Positions 13,541-13,648 of a stretch of DNA of 13,648 nt are shown here, in pieces. The position numbers and the translations under genes were made by a program. Source of the DNA: an uncultured Clostridia bacterium (GTDB taxonomy: Bacteria; Bacillota; Clostridia; Christensenellales; UBA1242); NCBI GenBank assembly GCA_937911885.1, contig CALDPW010000100.1, positions 1 through 13,648 of the forward strand, given 5' to 3'. Under the pieces are notes generated by a model. That model ran no database searches and had not been told where the DNA came from. It saw only the letters and a list, made by a program, of their open reading frames with translations. Position 1 is the first letter of the stretch. Each line of letters starts with the position of its first letter.

Positions 13541-13648
13541 ATGTCTAAATCCGAAGATATGAAGGAGCTTTGTTGTTCCTTTTGCGGAAAAACTCAAGAT
13601 GAGGTAACACGTCTTGTAGAAGGTCCCGGCGTATATATTTGCGACGGC
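13541..13648 (+). CDS. clpX: ClpX, ATP-dependent Clp protease ATP-binding subunit (first 36 residues)
   Basis: The 36 residues visible include CCSFCGKTQDEVTRLVEGPG and VYICDG, the N-terminal zinc-binding domain of ClpX. Cys12, Cys15 and Cys34 match three of the four zinc ligands; the fourth would lie just past the window end. ClpX is the hexameric AAA+ unfoldase that feeds substrates to ClpP. The start has AGAGG (13528-13532) at a spacing of eight. No tig or clpP gene, the usual upstream neighbours, is present; instead a truncated surface-protein gene ends 35 bases before it. Confidence 0.93.
   Translation, partial: MSKSEDMKELCCSFCGKTQDEVTRLVEGPGVYICDG

Noticed and set aside
13532..13543. 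GTATATATAATG before clpX as a further regulon element
   Set aside because: It lies between the ribosome binding site and the start codon, lacks the TT preceding GTATAT, and belongs to the segment with different codon style.
12700..13648. Reading the truncated LamG protein as a normal short protein
   Set aside because: The second domain breaks off in mid-strand relative to the first copy and to the three copies in the 1163-residue protein, so a natural domain end is unlikely.

Overview
The window looks like a piece of a low-GC Bacillota (Firmicutes) chromosome, probably an anaerobic gut-type lineage. Shine-Dalgarno sites are strong, TGA is used as a stop (12553-12555), codons are AT-rich, and there is an RsgI-type anti-sigma factor and a ferredoxin:thioredoxin reductase-like protein. 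The genus cannot be named from sequence alone. No tRNA, rRNA, insertion sequence, CRISPR array or phage gene was seen.

Layout, left to right. (1) 1-825, minus strand: the 5' two-thirds or so of mgtE (Mg2+ channel). It is preceded by a compact leader with a good sigma-A-type promoter, a 20-codon upstream ORF starting Met-Asp-Pro-Val-Pro, and two mutually exclusive stem-loops. (2) 956-2220: a 55-residue single-pass membrane protein and, convergent to it, a GNAT-like protein with a probably leaderless promoter; terminators lie between them. (3) 2293-4007: an ECF sigma factor, an overlapping membrane anti-sigma factor with an RsgI-like extracellular domain, then a promoter-to-terminator stretch with no ORF (candidate small RNA). 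(4) 4109-4642: thioredoxin plus a six-cysteine FTR-like protein. (5) 4647-7250, minus: a two-gene surface-polymer O-acetylation cassette (AlgJ/AlgX-like SGNH protein and an AlgI/DltB-type MBOAT). (6) 7585-13505, plus: three tightly packed secreted-protein genes. These are a 1163-residue membrane-anchored protein with three LamG-like and about six bacterial Ig-like domains, a TIM-barrel glycoside-hydrolase-like protein, and a LamG-like protein that stops in the middle of its second domain. (7) 13541-end: the first 36 codons of clpX.

How the parts may work together (inference): a TTGTATATATA-type element lies upstream of the sigma/anti-sigma operon (twice), the candidate RNA and the surface operon, and a close variant lies upstream of the O-acetylation operon. 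This suggests one envelope or polysaccharide regulon in which a surface-sensing sigma/anti-sigma pair controls glycan modification and glycan-binding proteins. RsgI and Rsi24C systems in cellulolytic clostridia give a precedent.

The finding I rate highest is the mgtE leader, which resembles the MgtL-type Mg2+-sensing leader peptide of enterobacteria, although the host is a Firmicute. A caution: codon style changes abruptly inside mgtE (near positions 320-360) and again between the truncated LamG gene and clpX. The two ends of the window may come from a different genetic background from the middle, by recombination or by assembly chimerism.
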